DNA of 64,000 nt. It comes from Rhodanobacter sp. DHB23 (GTDB taxonomy: Bacteria > Pseudomonadota > Gammaproteobacteria > Xanthomonadales > Rhodanobacteraceae). The DNA is taken from contig NZ_JACYXK010000026.1 of NCBI RefSeq assembly GCF_014842975.1, positions 62,001 through 126,000 on the forward strand. The letters run 5' to 3'. The notes beneath the pieces are model-generated. The model was not told the origin of the DNA and ran no database searches. It saw only the letters and a list, made by a program, of their open reading frames with translations. Shown here one piece after another: positions 25,364 through 34,227 of the stretch (position 1 is the first letter of the stretch; each line of letters begins with the position of its first letter). A program made the translations under genes and the position numbers.

Positions 25364-27232
25364 TCAGTCGTGCAGGCTGGTGGCTCCGCCAATAGGCGCA
25401 CCGCTCGTGCAGTGGAAATCCAGCACGAGGATTTCGTTGGCGCCCTTGCGCCACCATGGCGCGGGACAATACAGCCGCTGCTGCGGGCCCAGGCTCCAGT
25501 AGCGCCCGAGCAGGTGGCCGTTGACCCACAGGTAGCCCTTGCGCCACGCGCTCATGTCCACATAGGCATCGGCTTCGACGTCGCGCACGACTTCGGCGCG
25601 GAAGAACAAGCCCGGCCGGCCGGGTGCCGACGGCGCTGGCGCATTGCGCACGCGCTGCAGCAGCGCATCGTCCACCGGCAGGCTGTACACGTCCCAGTCC
25701 AGCAGCGTCTGGCCGTCCAGTTGCGCGCTGCCGACCAGGCCCTTGCGGTCGTTGTATATCTGCGCGTTGCCGATGTGGCCGAAGCTGTCGATCAGCAGGT
25801 CGAGCACGCGCTCCTGCCCGTCCAGCGCGAACTTGCCCGTGGTGTGCAGGCGGGGATCGACGACGCGCGCGAAGTAGTCCACGTAGTTGCCATCGGTGAA
25901 CACCGTGGCGTAGTCGTGCACGCCGGTGAGCTGCAGCTGCCGGCCGCGCACGCGCTTGCGGTAGAGCACCATGCCCTGGTTCTGCGCGAACAGTTCCTCG
26001 TTGGAGCGCGGCGCGTGCACCTTCTGCGGTGCCGGGAGAAGATCCCACAGCGAGGCCACCGGCTTCACCTGCACCGGATCGAACCCCGCGATGGGTGGCG
26101 TCGCCGGCACTTCTGGCAGGCTGTGCGATGAGTGCTGCGCGAGCAAGGCGCGGAAGCGGTGATAGGCCGGCGCGGGCGCACCATGCTCGTTGATCGGCGA
26201 GCCGTAGTCGTAGCTCGTGGTCACCGACAGGAAACCGCTGCCGTCCGCGCGTGAAATGCCGCTGGAGGTGAGGCCGAAGTTGGTGCCACCGTGCACCACG
26301 TAGAGATTGAACGAGCGCCCGGCAGCCAGCAGTTGCTTCAGCGTCGGCTCGAAATCGTCCTTCGGAAAATCCTTCTCGCCCCAGGAGGAAATCCAGCCGG
26401 GGTAGCCCTCGCCCATCCATACCGGACGGTCTCCGGCGATCGCCTGCGCCGCCTCGAAATCGGTGTCGCCGTCCAGGCCCAGCGCCACGCCCGGCAGGTA
26501 GGTGTGCGTGGACTGGATCTGGCTCAGCCCGTCGGAAATCGAGAACGGGCCATCGATGCCACGCTCCAGCCACAGCTGGCGCAGCACTTCGAGATAGCCG
26601 AGGTCGCGCCCGTACGAGGCGTATTCGTTCTCGATCTGCAGCATCAGGATCGGGCCGCCGTTCGCCACCAGCAGCGGCGCGATGCGCGGCGCGACGTGGT
26701 CGAAGTAGCGGCGCACCGCGGCCATGTAGCGCGCGTCGTCCTTGGTGCGCACGACGATAGTCGGGTCGCGCAGCAGGTATGGCGGCAATCCGCCGAAGTC
26801 CCATTCGCCGGCGACGAAGGGGCCTGGGCGCAGGTACACCCACATGCCCTCCTCCGCGCACAGGCGGATGAAGCGCACGAAATCGCGCGCGCCACTGGTC
26901 ATGTCGAACACGCCGGGCTCGGATTCGTAGGCGTTCCACATCAGGTACAGGCTGACGGTGTTGAGGCCCATCGCCTTCGCCATGCGGATGCGCTGCCGCC
27001 AGTACACGGGCGGGATGCGGATCGGGTGCATCTCGCCACTCTTGATCTGGAACGGCTTGCCGTCGAGCAGGAACTCTCGCTTGCCGAAGCTGAAACGATG
27101 CGACTTGCCGTCGTTGGGTAGCGGCGCGTGTTCGTCCAGTGCGGGAAGCGCATCTGCACGCAGTCGGAAATCCGCAGCCAGCGTGCCGGTCACGCCGAGC
27201 GCACCGAGTTTCAGGAAGTGCCTGCGTTGCAT
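25364..27232 (-). CDS. GH35 beta-galactosidase, Tat-exported (paralogue 2)
   Basis: This is a 622-residue protein with a Tat leader (MQRRHFLKLGALGVTGTLA). Start 27232 is chosen because AGGAG ends eight bases upstream; the ATG six bases earlier is too close to it. The barrel starts at FLLDGKPFQIKSGEMHPIRIP; proton donor Glu203 in QIENEYASYG; nucleophile Glu275 in WMGEGYPGWISSWG; C-terminal KGYLWVNGHLLGRYWSLGPQQRLY. It is a close paralogue of the 17.4-kb enzyme, with differences mainly in the linkers after residue 300, which may alter linkage preference. The beta-helix gene lies 11 bases upstream in the same operon. Confidence 0.92.
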   Translation of the reverse strand: MQRRHFLKLGALGVTGTLAADFRLRADALPALDEHAPLPNDGKSHRFSFGKREFLLDGKPFQIKSGEMHPIRIPPVYWRQRIRMAKAMGLNTVSLYLMWNAYESEPGVFDMTSGARDFVRFIRLCAEEGMWVYLRPGPFVAGEWDFGGLPPYLLRDPTIVVRTKDDARYMAAVRRYFDHVAPRIAPLLVANGGPILMLQIENEYASYGRDLGYLEVLRQLWLERGIDGPFSISDGLSQIQSTHTYLPGVALGLDGDTDFEAAQAIAGDRPVWMGEGYPGWISSWGEKDFPKDDFEPTLKQLLAAGRSFNLYVVHGGTNFGLTSSGISRADGSGFLSVTTSYDYGSPINEHGAPAPAYHRFRALLAQHSSHSLPEVPATPPIAGFDPVQVKPVASLWDLLPAPQKVHAPRSNEELFAQNQGMVLYRKRVRGRQLQLTGVHDYATVFTDGNYVDYFARVVDPRLHTTGKFALDGQERVLDLLIDSFGHIGNAQIYNDRKGLVGSAQLDGQTLLDWDVYSLPVDDALLQRVRNAPAPSAPGRPGLFFRAEVVRDVEADAYVDMSAWRKGYLWVNGHLLGRYWSLGPQQRLYCPAPWWRKGANEILVLDFHCTSGAPIGGATSLHD

Positions 27233-27243
27233 CTGCATGTCTC

Positions 27244-29076
27244 CTACGGTTTCGGACAGGCAGCCGGCACGCGGATGGGCAACGCCGGCTCGGGTTGGCC
27301 GTCCCTTGCGCCCGCCGCGCCCTGCACCGCCAGCGCCGCTGTCGGCAGCGTTTTCAGGTTCGTGAAGTTCGGCGACCACACTTTGGTGGGGCCGGCGTTG
27401 TGCGGCTTGCCGGCGCCGCCCGTCCAGTTGTCGGTGATGCGCAGGTGGCCGCTCCACGAGGCCCACGCGCTGACCCAGGCGCCCAGCACCACGTTGTGTT
27501 GCACATCGAAATACGTGCTGTGCTCGTCGAGGTAGATGCCGTTGCCTTCGCCACTGTGGCGCATGTCGGTGACGTTGCGCACCACGCACGAGGTGCCCGG
27601 CGTCGATTGCGCCTGCGTGTAGATCGCGCCGCCATCGGCGAGCTGCAGCATCACGCGCTCGATGCGGTTGGCCTCGATGTGGATGGACGACTGCACCGGC
27701 GTCTCGCCCTCGTAATCCCAGCCCCAGCCCACCGAGATGCCGCTGTACGGCAAGTCGCTGATGGTGTTGTGCGCGATGACGAGTCCGTCGACGAAACCGG
27801 CCATGATCGCCACGTTGTCGCGATACGCCAGCGCCACGTGGTCGATGCGGTTGTCCGTGATCAAGATGTCGGAGGTCTTGCTGGCAGGGTCGACGGGATG
27901 CCCCTCCGTATCGCCCGCGAAAATGCCGCCGCCACCGATGTCGGTGAAGCGCGAGTTCGTCACCGCCGCACCGTGCGTGCCGCCCGCCAGGGCGATGCCC
28001 GCCGCCGCAAGATGCTGGAAGCTGTCGCGATCGAACACGATGTCGCGGCCGGCCTCCACGGCCACCGCGCTGGCTATGCGCGTCATGCCCTCGCCGTTGT
28101 CGGGCAGTGCCGTGCGGCGGCTGCCGTCGACCAGATAGCCCGCCTGCAGCGGCACATAGCCATCGGCGGATGCCGGCTTGCGCCATTCGGTGCCGGCGAA
28201 GGTGATGCCGCTAAAGACCAGGTCGTGCACCGGCGTCTTGGACACGCCCTTCAACACCAGCAGTTGTTCGAGTGCGGGCAGTTCGATGGAAGGCGCATGC
28301 GCGGCTTCAGCGGGCAGCGGCCGATAGCGCAGCACGTGGTGCGCCGTATCCACCGTATAGCCACCGGGGGCGGACGGATCGCCGGCAAGGTTTTCGAACC
28401 AGTCCACGCCGGCGTAGTACTTGCCCACGGGGCTGGCCACCGACCAACCGTTCTTGGCCGAGTCCAGCGTGGCGTTGTGCCAGCACGGCTGCGCCAAGTC
28501 GACACGGCCCTGTCCCAACGCAACCACACTGCAGCGGAAATCGCGCCAGCGCTCGTGCATCACCGCCAGCGAGCCCACCTGCAGGCTGTGCAGGATCGCC
28601 GGCGGCACGTTCGACAAGCCCTTCGCATCCACCACGCAATGCGGGCAGGCTTCGGTGCGCGACGGCCAGCGGCGCTGGCCGTCAATGTAGATGCTCGACG
28701 GTGCTGCGTCAGACGGCAGAGTAAAGCTCCACAACACTCCATCACGCGCCCCCTGCACCAGCCGGCTGCCGGACAGCAGCGGATGCGCGCCCGGCGCGGC
28801 CTGCCAGTGCACCGGATGGCCGTCTGCGCCGCTGTCCGAGGCATCGAATTGCAAGGGCTGTTGCAGGCGATAGGTGCCGTCCTGCAATTGAACGGTGATG
28901 TCATTGCGGCCTTGGGCACGCAACGTGCGTACCCGCGCCTGCGCGGACTGCAGCGTGCAAGGTGATGACGCATCGCAGGTGCCGTTGGCCGTCCCCCCAG
29001 GCGCGACGTGCAGGGTTTGCGCATGGGATGCGAGCGGCAACAGCAACAACGCAGCAAACGCAAGTCCGTGACGCAA
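27244..29076 (-). CDS. Secreted right-handed parallel beta-helix protein
   Basis: This is a 610-residue protein with Sec leader MRHGLAFAALLLLPLASHAQ if the TTG at 29076 is the start. That codon is preceded closely by GAGGGG, which belongs to a dispersed repeat; no better start is seen. After a Cys-containing opening (NGTCDASSPCTLQSAQ) it has pectate-lyase-like repeats (DLVFSGITFAGTEW, DIVFDRDSFQHLAAAGIAL, ILITDNRIDHVALAYRDNVAI, LVIAHNTISDLPYSGISVGWGWDY). This arrangement suits polysaccharide lyases and hydrolases of PL6/GH110-type or mannuronan-epimerase-like folds. Catalytic residues cannot be assigned, so activity is open. Confidence 0.78.
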   Translation of the reverse strand: MRHGLAFAALLLLPLASHAQTLHVAPGGTANGTCDASSPCTLQSAQARVRTLRAQGRNDITVQLQDGTYRLQQPLQFDASDSGADGHPVHWQAAPGAHPLLSGSRLVQGARDGVLWSFTLPSDAAPSSIYIDGQRRWPSRTEACPHCVVDAKGLSNVPPAILHSLQVGSLAVMHERWRDFRCSVVALGQGRVDLAQPCWHNATLDSAKNGWSVASPVGKYYAGVDWFENLAGDPSAPGGYTVDTAHHVLRYRPLPAEAAHAPSIELPALEQLLVLKGVSKTPVHDLVFSGITFAGTEWRKPASADGYVPLQAGYLVDGSRRTALPDNGEGMTRIASAVAVEAGRDIVFDRDSFQHLAAAGIALAGGTHGAAVTNSRFTDIGGGGIFAGDTEGHPVDPASKTSDILITDNRIDHVALAYRDNVAIMAGFVDGLVIAHNTISDLPYSGISVGWGWDYEGETPVQSSIHIEANRIERVMLQLADGGAIYTQAQSTPGTSCVVRNVTDMRHSGEGNGIYLDEHSTYFDVQHNVVLGAWVSAWASWSGHLRITDNWTGGAGKPHNAGPTKVWSPNFTNLKTLPTAALAVQGAAGARDGQPEPALPIRVPAACPKP

Positions 29077-29078
29077 AG

Positions 29079-29265
29079 CCCCTCTCCCCTCGGGAGAGGG
29101 GTTGGGAATGAGGGTTCGGGTACACCGCTGCGCCTCGCTTCGACCGAACCCTCTCCCGGCTGGATTCGCGCCATCCATGGCGCTCACCCCGTTCGGGGCC
29201 GGCTTCGCCGTTCCGCAAGCGCTCCTGCGCCTGCAGGTCACCACCCTCTCCCGGAGGGAGAGGGA
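29079..29265. repeat. Cluster of REP-like repeats (CCCTCTCCC family)
   Basis: Three elements are present: one at 29079-29120 reading CCCCTCTCCCCTCGGGAGAG then GGGTTGGGAATGAGGG (reverse orientation), a half element near 29150-29164 (CCGAACCCTCTCCCGGC), and a hairpin at 29243-29265 (CCCTCTCCCGGAGGGAGAGG). They fill the 264 bases between the beta-helix and GH89 genes and place repeat DNA directly at the beta-helix gene's ribosome binding site. Confidence 0.75.
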
Positions 29266-29340
29266 TTCACTCGGCAACGTTTGCGCAAATGACATGTACT
29301 CATCCAAATGCATGGAGCATTACCTCTTTCGTTGGCAGTC

Positions 29341-31536
29341 TCACGGCTTGCATACCCCCAGCCGCTGCGTCACTTCGGTCGCCAGCTGCCACGGATCACC
29401 CTGCGGCGTGGTCGGCTCCGCCGTGTGCGAGACCGCCCACGCATGCTCCATCGCGTACCAGTCGATCTTCTCCGGCAGCTTGCCCGTCGCCAGCGACTGT
29501 TCCAGCGAAGCGAAGAAACGTCGCCAGCGCGGCTCGTACAAACCGCTCACCAGGCCGGACAGCTCGCGGTTCGCGTAGTCGTGCAGGCCACCTTCGTCGG
29601 CGCCTTCGCGTTCGCCCCACACGGTGATGATCGCGCGCTGGTCGTACTCGAACTGCGCTGCTTCGGCCTCGTTGCCCGCCTCCGCGCGTGCCGGTGCGAG
29701 CCAGTTGCCGAGCAGGAAGTCCGGATCGCTGGCGAGCAGGCGGTCGAGCAGGGCCATGTCGTCCAGCCATTCGGTATCGAGTGCATGCAGGCGTGCGGCA
29801 TCCTTCGCACCGTACGCTGCCTCGATCTGCGGCAGCAGCACGCGGGCACGGTTGGCAAGCGTCTGCCGCGCCACGTCCACCATGTCGTGTCGCCAGGCGC
29901 TGGTATCGCGCAGCGCGGGCGCCACCTGCAGCAGTTCGCAGATGGCCTGCTGGAAATGCCCGGCGTCGTAGCGCATCGCCCTGGGCGACCAGCTCGCCGC
30001 CGTGGAGACGTCCTGCGAGGGGCGCGCCTCGAACAGGCTGTCCTGCGGCTCCGAGTCGCCGTCGGACGGCATCGCATAGGCGGTTTCGCCGAGGATGCGC
30101 CACGCGGCTTCGGCATGCGCATCGGTGCCGCCGTAGCGGCTGTCGGCATAGGCGGTGAACCATGCAGTTTCATCATGCGGCACCGGCTCCCACGCCAGCG
30201 CGGTGAACAGGGCGAACGCCGCCGGGTCGATGCCGCTGGCCTCGGGCATCCAGGCGATGCCGCGCAACTTGCTGCCGGGTTTGTCGCGCCACGCGGCGAA
30301 GCGCTTGAGCCACACGCCGGCATTCGCGCCCAGCGTGGTATGGCCGCCGAAGTTGGGGATGCTGCCGAAGGCATACGGCGTGCCGTGCCAGTCCTTCTCG
30401 CGATCCAGGTTGCCGTAGCGATCCGACAGGCCGTCGACGATCAGCAAGCGCTGTTTGTCCACCGCATCGAGCACTGCCGGCAGCGGGTTGTGCTGCCACC
30501 CCAGCAGCACCCAGCGCGCACCCGGGTGCGCGGCCTGCAGCGCAGCCATCACGCCGCGCGCAGCATCCGCCACCGGCACGTTGCCGGCGCGGCCGCCCTC
30601 GTGCAGCAGGTCCATCTTGTACATCGTGCTGTCGCCGAACAGCGCGCGCTGCTGGCGGTAGAAATCCGCCGCGACCTTCGCATAGAGCGGATCGCGCGGG
30701 TCGAGCCAGTCCGGACGCGTGAAGCCCGCCCACCTGCCCTGTGGCACCACGTTGGCACCGGGATGCTTCGCCGCGAAACCCGGCGGCACGGTGCCGAACC
30801 AGCCGGGAAACACCGGCGTGATGCCCAGCTCGCGCAGGCGCGCCACGATCTTCCGTGCCAGCGCCACGCGCCGCGCGTACTGCTGCGGCGACAGCGGCGC
30901 GTCGAAGCCGGACATGTTCTGCAGCAGCCACCACGGCTGGTGCGCGGTGGCGGGAATCCACGCGCGCATCGCCGCATCGCTGTAGCCGAAATCCTGGAAG
31001 GTGCGGCGATACACTTCCTCAGTGCCGACCGTCATCAGCACTTCGTCGATACCGTGCAAGGCGAGCAGATCGATCTTGTGCTCCCACGCCGGCCAGGCCA
31101 GGTAGGCATTGGAATAACCGTCGTCGGTGTCGTTGAGCGCGTAGCGGTCCGGCACCGCGGCGCGGTGCTCGATGGGCGACGCCGGCGCGGGCAGCGTGGC
31201 CGGCAAGCGCGCAAGGCTGTCACCCGGCCAACCGATGTCGACGTGCGCCGCCTGCTGCAAATAGGTTTCCACGCCGGTGAGGATGACTGCTGGTGAGGTA
31301 CCCGCCACCACGATATGGCCCGGCGTGCCGCGGACCTCGAAGCGATCCGCGCCTTGGCCGCGATCCAGCGCAACCAGGGCGAACTGCGCCTGTTGCTTCG
31401 GCAGCAGGCGCTGCAGGGCCGCGCGTGCAGGCGCGATGTCAAAGGCCGGCGTTGCCGATTCGGCAGCGAAGGCGGCAGGTGCGCCGGCACCGACCAGCAG
31501 CAGGCACACCAGCCATCGTTGCAGTGCTCGTTTCAT
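29341..31536 (-). CDS. GH89 alpha-N-acetylglucosaminidase
   Basis: This is a 731-residue protein with a Sec leader (MKRALQRWLVCLLLVGAGAPAAFAA). The NAGLU layout is intact: an N-terminal domain (AALQRLLPKQQAQFALVAL, VAGTSPAVILTGVETYLQ), then the barrel with YSNAYLAWPAWEHKIDLLALHGIDEVLMTVGTEEVYRRTF, HQPWWLLQNMSGF, ITPVFPGWFGTVP, and YKMDLLHEGGR, and a helical C-terminal domain (ISEELLQ-like). Family members cleave terminal alpha-linked GlcNAc, for example from heparan-type or mucin glycans. Start 31536 overlaps the GH1 stop by four bases. Confidence 0.9.
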   Translation of the reverse strand: MKRALQRWLVCLLLVGAGAPAAFAAESATPAFDIAPARAALQRLLPKQQAQFALVALDRGQGADRFEVRGTPGHIVVAGTSPAVILTGVETYLQQAAHVDIGWPGDSLARLPATLPAPASPIEHRAAVPDRYALNDTDDGYSNAYLAWPAWEHKIDLLALHGIDEVLMTVGTEEVYRRTFQDFGYSDAAMRAWIPATAHQPWWLLQNMSGFDAPLSPQQYARRVALARKIVARLRELGITPVFPGWFGTVPPGFAAKHPGANVVPQGRWAGFTRPDWLDPRDPLYAKVAADFYRQQRALFGDSTMYKMDLLHEGGRAGNVPVADAARGVMAALQAAHPGARWVLLGWQHNPLPAVLDAVDKQRLLIVDGLSDRYGNLDREKDWHGTPYAFGSIPNFGGHTTLGANAGVWLKRFAAWRDKPGSKLRGIAWMPEASGIDPAAFALFTALAWEPVPHDETAWFTAYADSRYGGTDAHAEAAWRILGETAYAMPSDGDSEPQDSLFEARPSQDVSTAASWSPRAMRYDAGHFQQAICELLQVAPALRDTSAWRHDMVDVARQTLANRARVLLPQIEAAYGAKDAARLHALDTEWLDDMALLDRLLASDPDFLLGNWLAPARAEAGNEAEAAQFEYDQRAIITVWGEREGADEGGLHDYANRELSGLVSGLYEPRWRRFFASLEQSLATGKLPEKIDWYAMEHAWAVSHTAEPTTPQGDPWQLATEVTQRLGVCKP

Positions 31537-33002
31537 ATCGCATTGCCCGCAATCACGTCGCGGTAGAACCGCGAACTGAGTTTCGGCGTGCGCTTCTGCG
31601 TGGCGAAATCGACATACGTGATGCCGAAGCGCTCGGAATAGCCGCGGCTCCATTCGAAGTTGTCCAGCAGGCTCCACAGGAAATAGCCGCGTACCGGCGC
31701 GCCATCGCCGATCCCGCGCTGCAGCTCACCGAGGTATTGCCGCAGGAACATCACGCGGTCGATGTCCAGCACGCGACCCTCGGTATCCGGCACCGCCGTG
31801 CTGGAGGTGCCGTTCTCGGTGATGTAGATGTCGCCGATGCCCAGCGCCTCGGCCATCAGTTTGGGCCCCCAGTACAGCGCATCCGGCGCGAACTGGATCC
31901 AACTGCTCTGCATGCGCGGGTACGACGAGGGGAACGGCACGGCCTCGTAGCCGCGCTCGTTGTCGGCCGCGATGTAGTAATCGCCGGTGTAGATGTTGAG
32001 ACCCTGGAAATCGGTCTTGCTGCCGATGATGCGCATTTCCTCGGCCGTGAACTTCGGCGCGTCCGCGCCCAGCGTCTTGAGGTACAGGTCGGTATAGCGA
32101 CCGGTGTGCATGGCGGTCAGGTAGCCGGCGTTCTCCTCCACCGCGGCCTTGCGCGCGGCAGCCACGTGCTCGGGTGCGTCGAAGGCCGGCATGGCTGCGT
32201 TGATGCCTTCGGCCGAACCCACCCTGGTCTTCGCATGGGTGGTCGCGCGTATCGCCTGCACGGCCAGGCCGTGGCCCAGCAAGGCGTAGTGCCGCGCCTG
32301 CTCCAAAGCCTGCCCTTTCAGCCCCAGCCCCGGCGCCATCGCGGTGCTGCCGTAACCGTTGCCGATGAAGGTGCTGATCTCGTTCATGGTCATGAAGTGC
32401 TGCACGCGGCCATCGAGCTGGCCGGCCATGTAGCCGGCGTAATCGGCGAAGGCCCTGGCGGTGTCGCGGTTCTGCCAGCCGCCCTTGCGCTGCAATGCCT
32501 CGGGCAGGTCCCAGTGGTACAGCGTGCAATATGGCTCGATGCCGGCCGCGTGCAGCGCATCGACGAGGCGCTTGTAGTAATCCACGCCTTTGGCATTGGG
32601 CTTGCCCGTGCCATCGGGAAAGATGCGCGGCCACGCCACCGAAAACCGGTATGCACCCACGCCCAACCCGCGCATCAGGGCGATGTCCTCGGGGTAACGG
32701 TGGTAGCTGTCGTCGGCCACGTCGGCGGTGTCGCCATGCACGATCCTGCCCGGCGTGTGCGCGTACACGTCCCAGATCGACTCGCCGCGTCCATCCGCCT
32801 TGACCGCGCCTTCCACCTGATAGGCCGCGGTGGCGGTGCCCCACACGAAGCCCTTGGGGAAAGCACGCTTCGCAGAGCTGCCTTGCGCGCCCGTGGCTGC
32901 GGCAGTTGCCGCGCGCGTTTCCGCAGCCAGCGGAACGGCACAGGCCGCCACGAGGCCGCCGATGGCCTGGGTGAATTGCCGGCGTGTCAGGATGGGATTC
33001 AT
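31533..33002 (-). CDS. GH1 beta-glucosidase/galactosidase, Tat-exported
   Basis: This is a 489-residue protein. A Tat leader (TRRQFTQAIGGLVAACAVPLAAETRA) is unusual for GH1, which is mostly cytoplasmic. The barrel shows FPKGFVWGTATAAYQVEGA, YRFSVAWPRI, LYHWDLPEALQ, the proton-donor glutamate Glu208 in FMTMNEIST (Ile replaces the usual Pro), and the nucleophile Glu396 in YITENG, then YFLWSLLDNFEWSRGYSERFGI. AGAGG lies nine bases upstream of the ATG. It is coupled to GH89 downstream and follows the phosphoesterase gene by 16 bases. Likely substrates are beta-glucosides or beta-galactosides released from the target glycan. Confidence 0.9.
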   Translation of the reverse strand: MNPILTRRQFTQAIGGLVAACAVPLAAETRAATAAATGAQGSSAKRAFPKGFVWGTATAAYQVEGAVKADGRGESIWDVYAHTPGRIVHGDTADVADDSYHRYPEDIALMRGLGVGAYRFSVAWPRIFPDGTGKPNAKGVDYYKRLVDALHAAGIEPYCTLYHWDLPEALQRKGGWQNRDTARAFADYAGYMAGQLDGRVQHFMTMNEISTFIGNGYGSTAMAPGLGLKGQALEQARHYALLGHGLAVQAIRATTHAKTRVGSAEGINAAMPAFDAPEHVAAARKAAVEENAGYLTAMHTGRYTDLYLKTLGADAPKFTAEEMRIIGSKTDFQGLNIYTGDYYIAADNERGYEAVPFPSSYPRMQSSWIQFAPDALYWGPKLMAEALGIGDIYITENGTSSTAVPDTEGRVLDIDRVMFLRQYLGELQRGIGDGAPVRGYFLWSLLDNFEWSRGYSERFGITYVDFATQKRTPKLSSRFYRDVIAGNAI

Positions 33003-33018
33003 GTGCAGGCCTCTGTGT

Positions 33019-34227
33019 CTATTTCGTCTTGCGCGCCAGCGTGAACGCGTCGATCAGCTTGCCGTTGCTGTCGGTCACCCTGACTTTCAGCGCGGTGTCG
33101 GCGGCCTCCACCCACGCCACCTGGTCCTGCCCGACGATGAGGATGGGGAAGTCGTTGCCCTGTTCGCCGGGCTTGATGTACTTGAAATAATGCAGATGAC
33201 CGGCAATGAACAGGTCGACGTGCGCCTGGTTGGCCAGTTGCGTCCACTTCGCGTTGTCGCCGCTGGTCCAGCCCCAGTCCGGCTGGTGGCCGAGCACCAC
33301 GGTGAACGGCGCGCCATGCGTGCGCGCCTCGGACAATGCCGCGCCGAAGCGGGCCAGCCCTTCGCGGCGGTAGTCGCGCAGGTCGTTGAGGCCGGCGTAG
33401 ACGTTGGTGTCGTCGGGCTTGTCCTCGCCGGTGTCCACCGCGATCAGGTGCAGCGGGCCGTCGTCGCGGGCGTAGTCGTAGCGACCGCCCTGCTCGTGCA
33501 GGTAGGGGCCGAGCTGCCGCGCGAACGGGCCACGGTATTCGTGGTTGCCGTGCACGTAGAGCAGCGGCGTGCTGCCGCCGAGATCCTCCGCGGTGGGCGA
33601 GAGGAACACGTCCTTGAACTGCTGCTCGCTCGCCGCCCAGTTCACCGTGTCGCCCAGGTGCACCACGAAGTCCTCGGGCGTCTTGCGGATCTCGCCGAGC
33701 ATGGTGTGGATGCGCGAGACCTTTTCGTGGGTGTCGGTGATCACCGCGAAACGTGCCGTGCCACGCGTGGCATCCAGCGTGGTGAAGTGCAGCGTCTCGC
33801 CCTGCACGGTGTTGCCGCGCTCGGGCCAGTAGGGCTTGACCGCCACCACGCGACGCGAGGCCACCTGGTATTGGTAGCCGTGGCCCGGTTCGAGGCCGGC
33901 TATCACCACGCGGTGGAAGGTGCCGACGTCGAGCAGTCCGTCGTGTGCGGCCACCGCGGTGTGGTCCAGCCCGTGCTCACCGTAGCGCACGCTGCCGTCG
34001 GCGTCGCTGTCGGTCATCCACTCCACCACCACCGACGTGCCGGAGACATCGAGCAGCAATGGCGGCATGGTGATCGCGGGCGTGCTGTTCCACACCTTGT
34101 AGGGCGCATCCGCGTCGTCATCGTGGAAGGGCCGGGCCTGCTTCGTGGCAGCCAGTGCAGGCAAAGCCAGCAGCAGGCCGATGACAGCGAGGCCGAATCG
34201 GCGGGGCGGGCAACGAGCATCAGCCAT
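33019..34227 (-). CDS. Secreted purple-acid-phosphatase-like metallophosphoesterase
   Basis: This is a 402-residue protein with a signal peptide (to about residue 27, LAALA-ATK). A fibronectin-III-like N-terminal domain (PAITMPPLLLDVSGTSVVVEWMTDSD...GLEPGHGYQYQV) precedes a calcineurin-like phosphoesterase domain. Metal-binding motifs in order are ITDTHE, LGDTVNW, VHGNHEYRG, VVLGHQPDWGW and FIAGHLHYFKY. The layout is that of purple acid phosphatase-like enzymes. Inside a glycan locus it may remove phosphate or phosphodiester groups from a decorated polysaccharide. It overlaps the GH29 stop by eight bases. Confidence 0.87.
   Translation of the reverse strand: MADARCPPRRFGLAVIGLLLALPALAATKQARPFHDDDADAPYKVWNSTPAITMPPLLLDVSGTSVVVEWMTDSDADGSVRYGEHGLDHTAVAAHDGLLDVGTFHRVVIAGLEPGHGYQYQVASRRVVAVKPYWPERGNTVQGETLHFTTLDATRGTARFAVITDTHEKVSRIHTMLGEIRKTPEDFVVHLGDTVNWAASEQQFKDVFLSPTAEDLGGSTPLLYVHGNHEYRGPFARQLGPYLHEQGGRYDYARDDGPLHLIAVDTGEDKPDDTNVYAGLNDLRDYRREGLARFGAALSEARTHGAPFTVVLGHQPDWGWTSGDNAKWTQLANQAHVDLFIAGHLHYFKYIKPGEQGNDFPILIVGQDQVAWVEAADTALKVRVTDSNGKLIDAFTLARKTK

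Noticed and set aside
25364-28186. 940-codon reading that extends the second GH35 enzyme upstream
   Set aside because: The extension overlaps the beta-helix gene in another frame. The Tat leader and AGGAG site fix the start at 27232.
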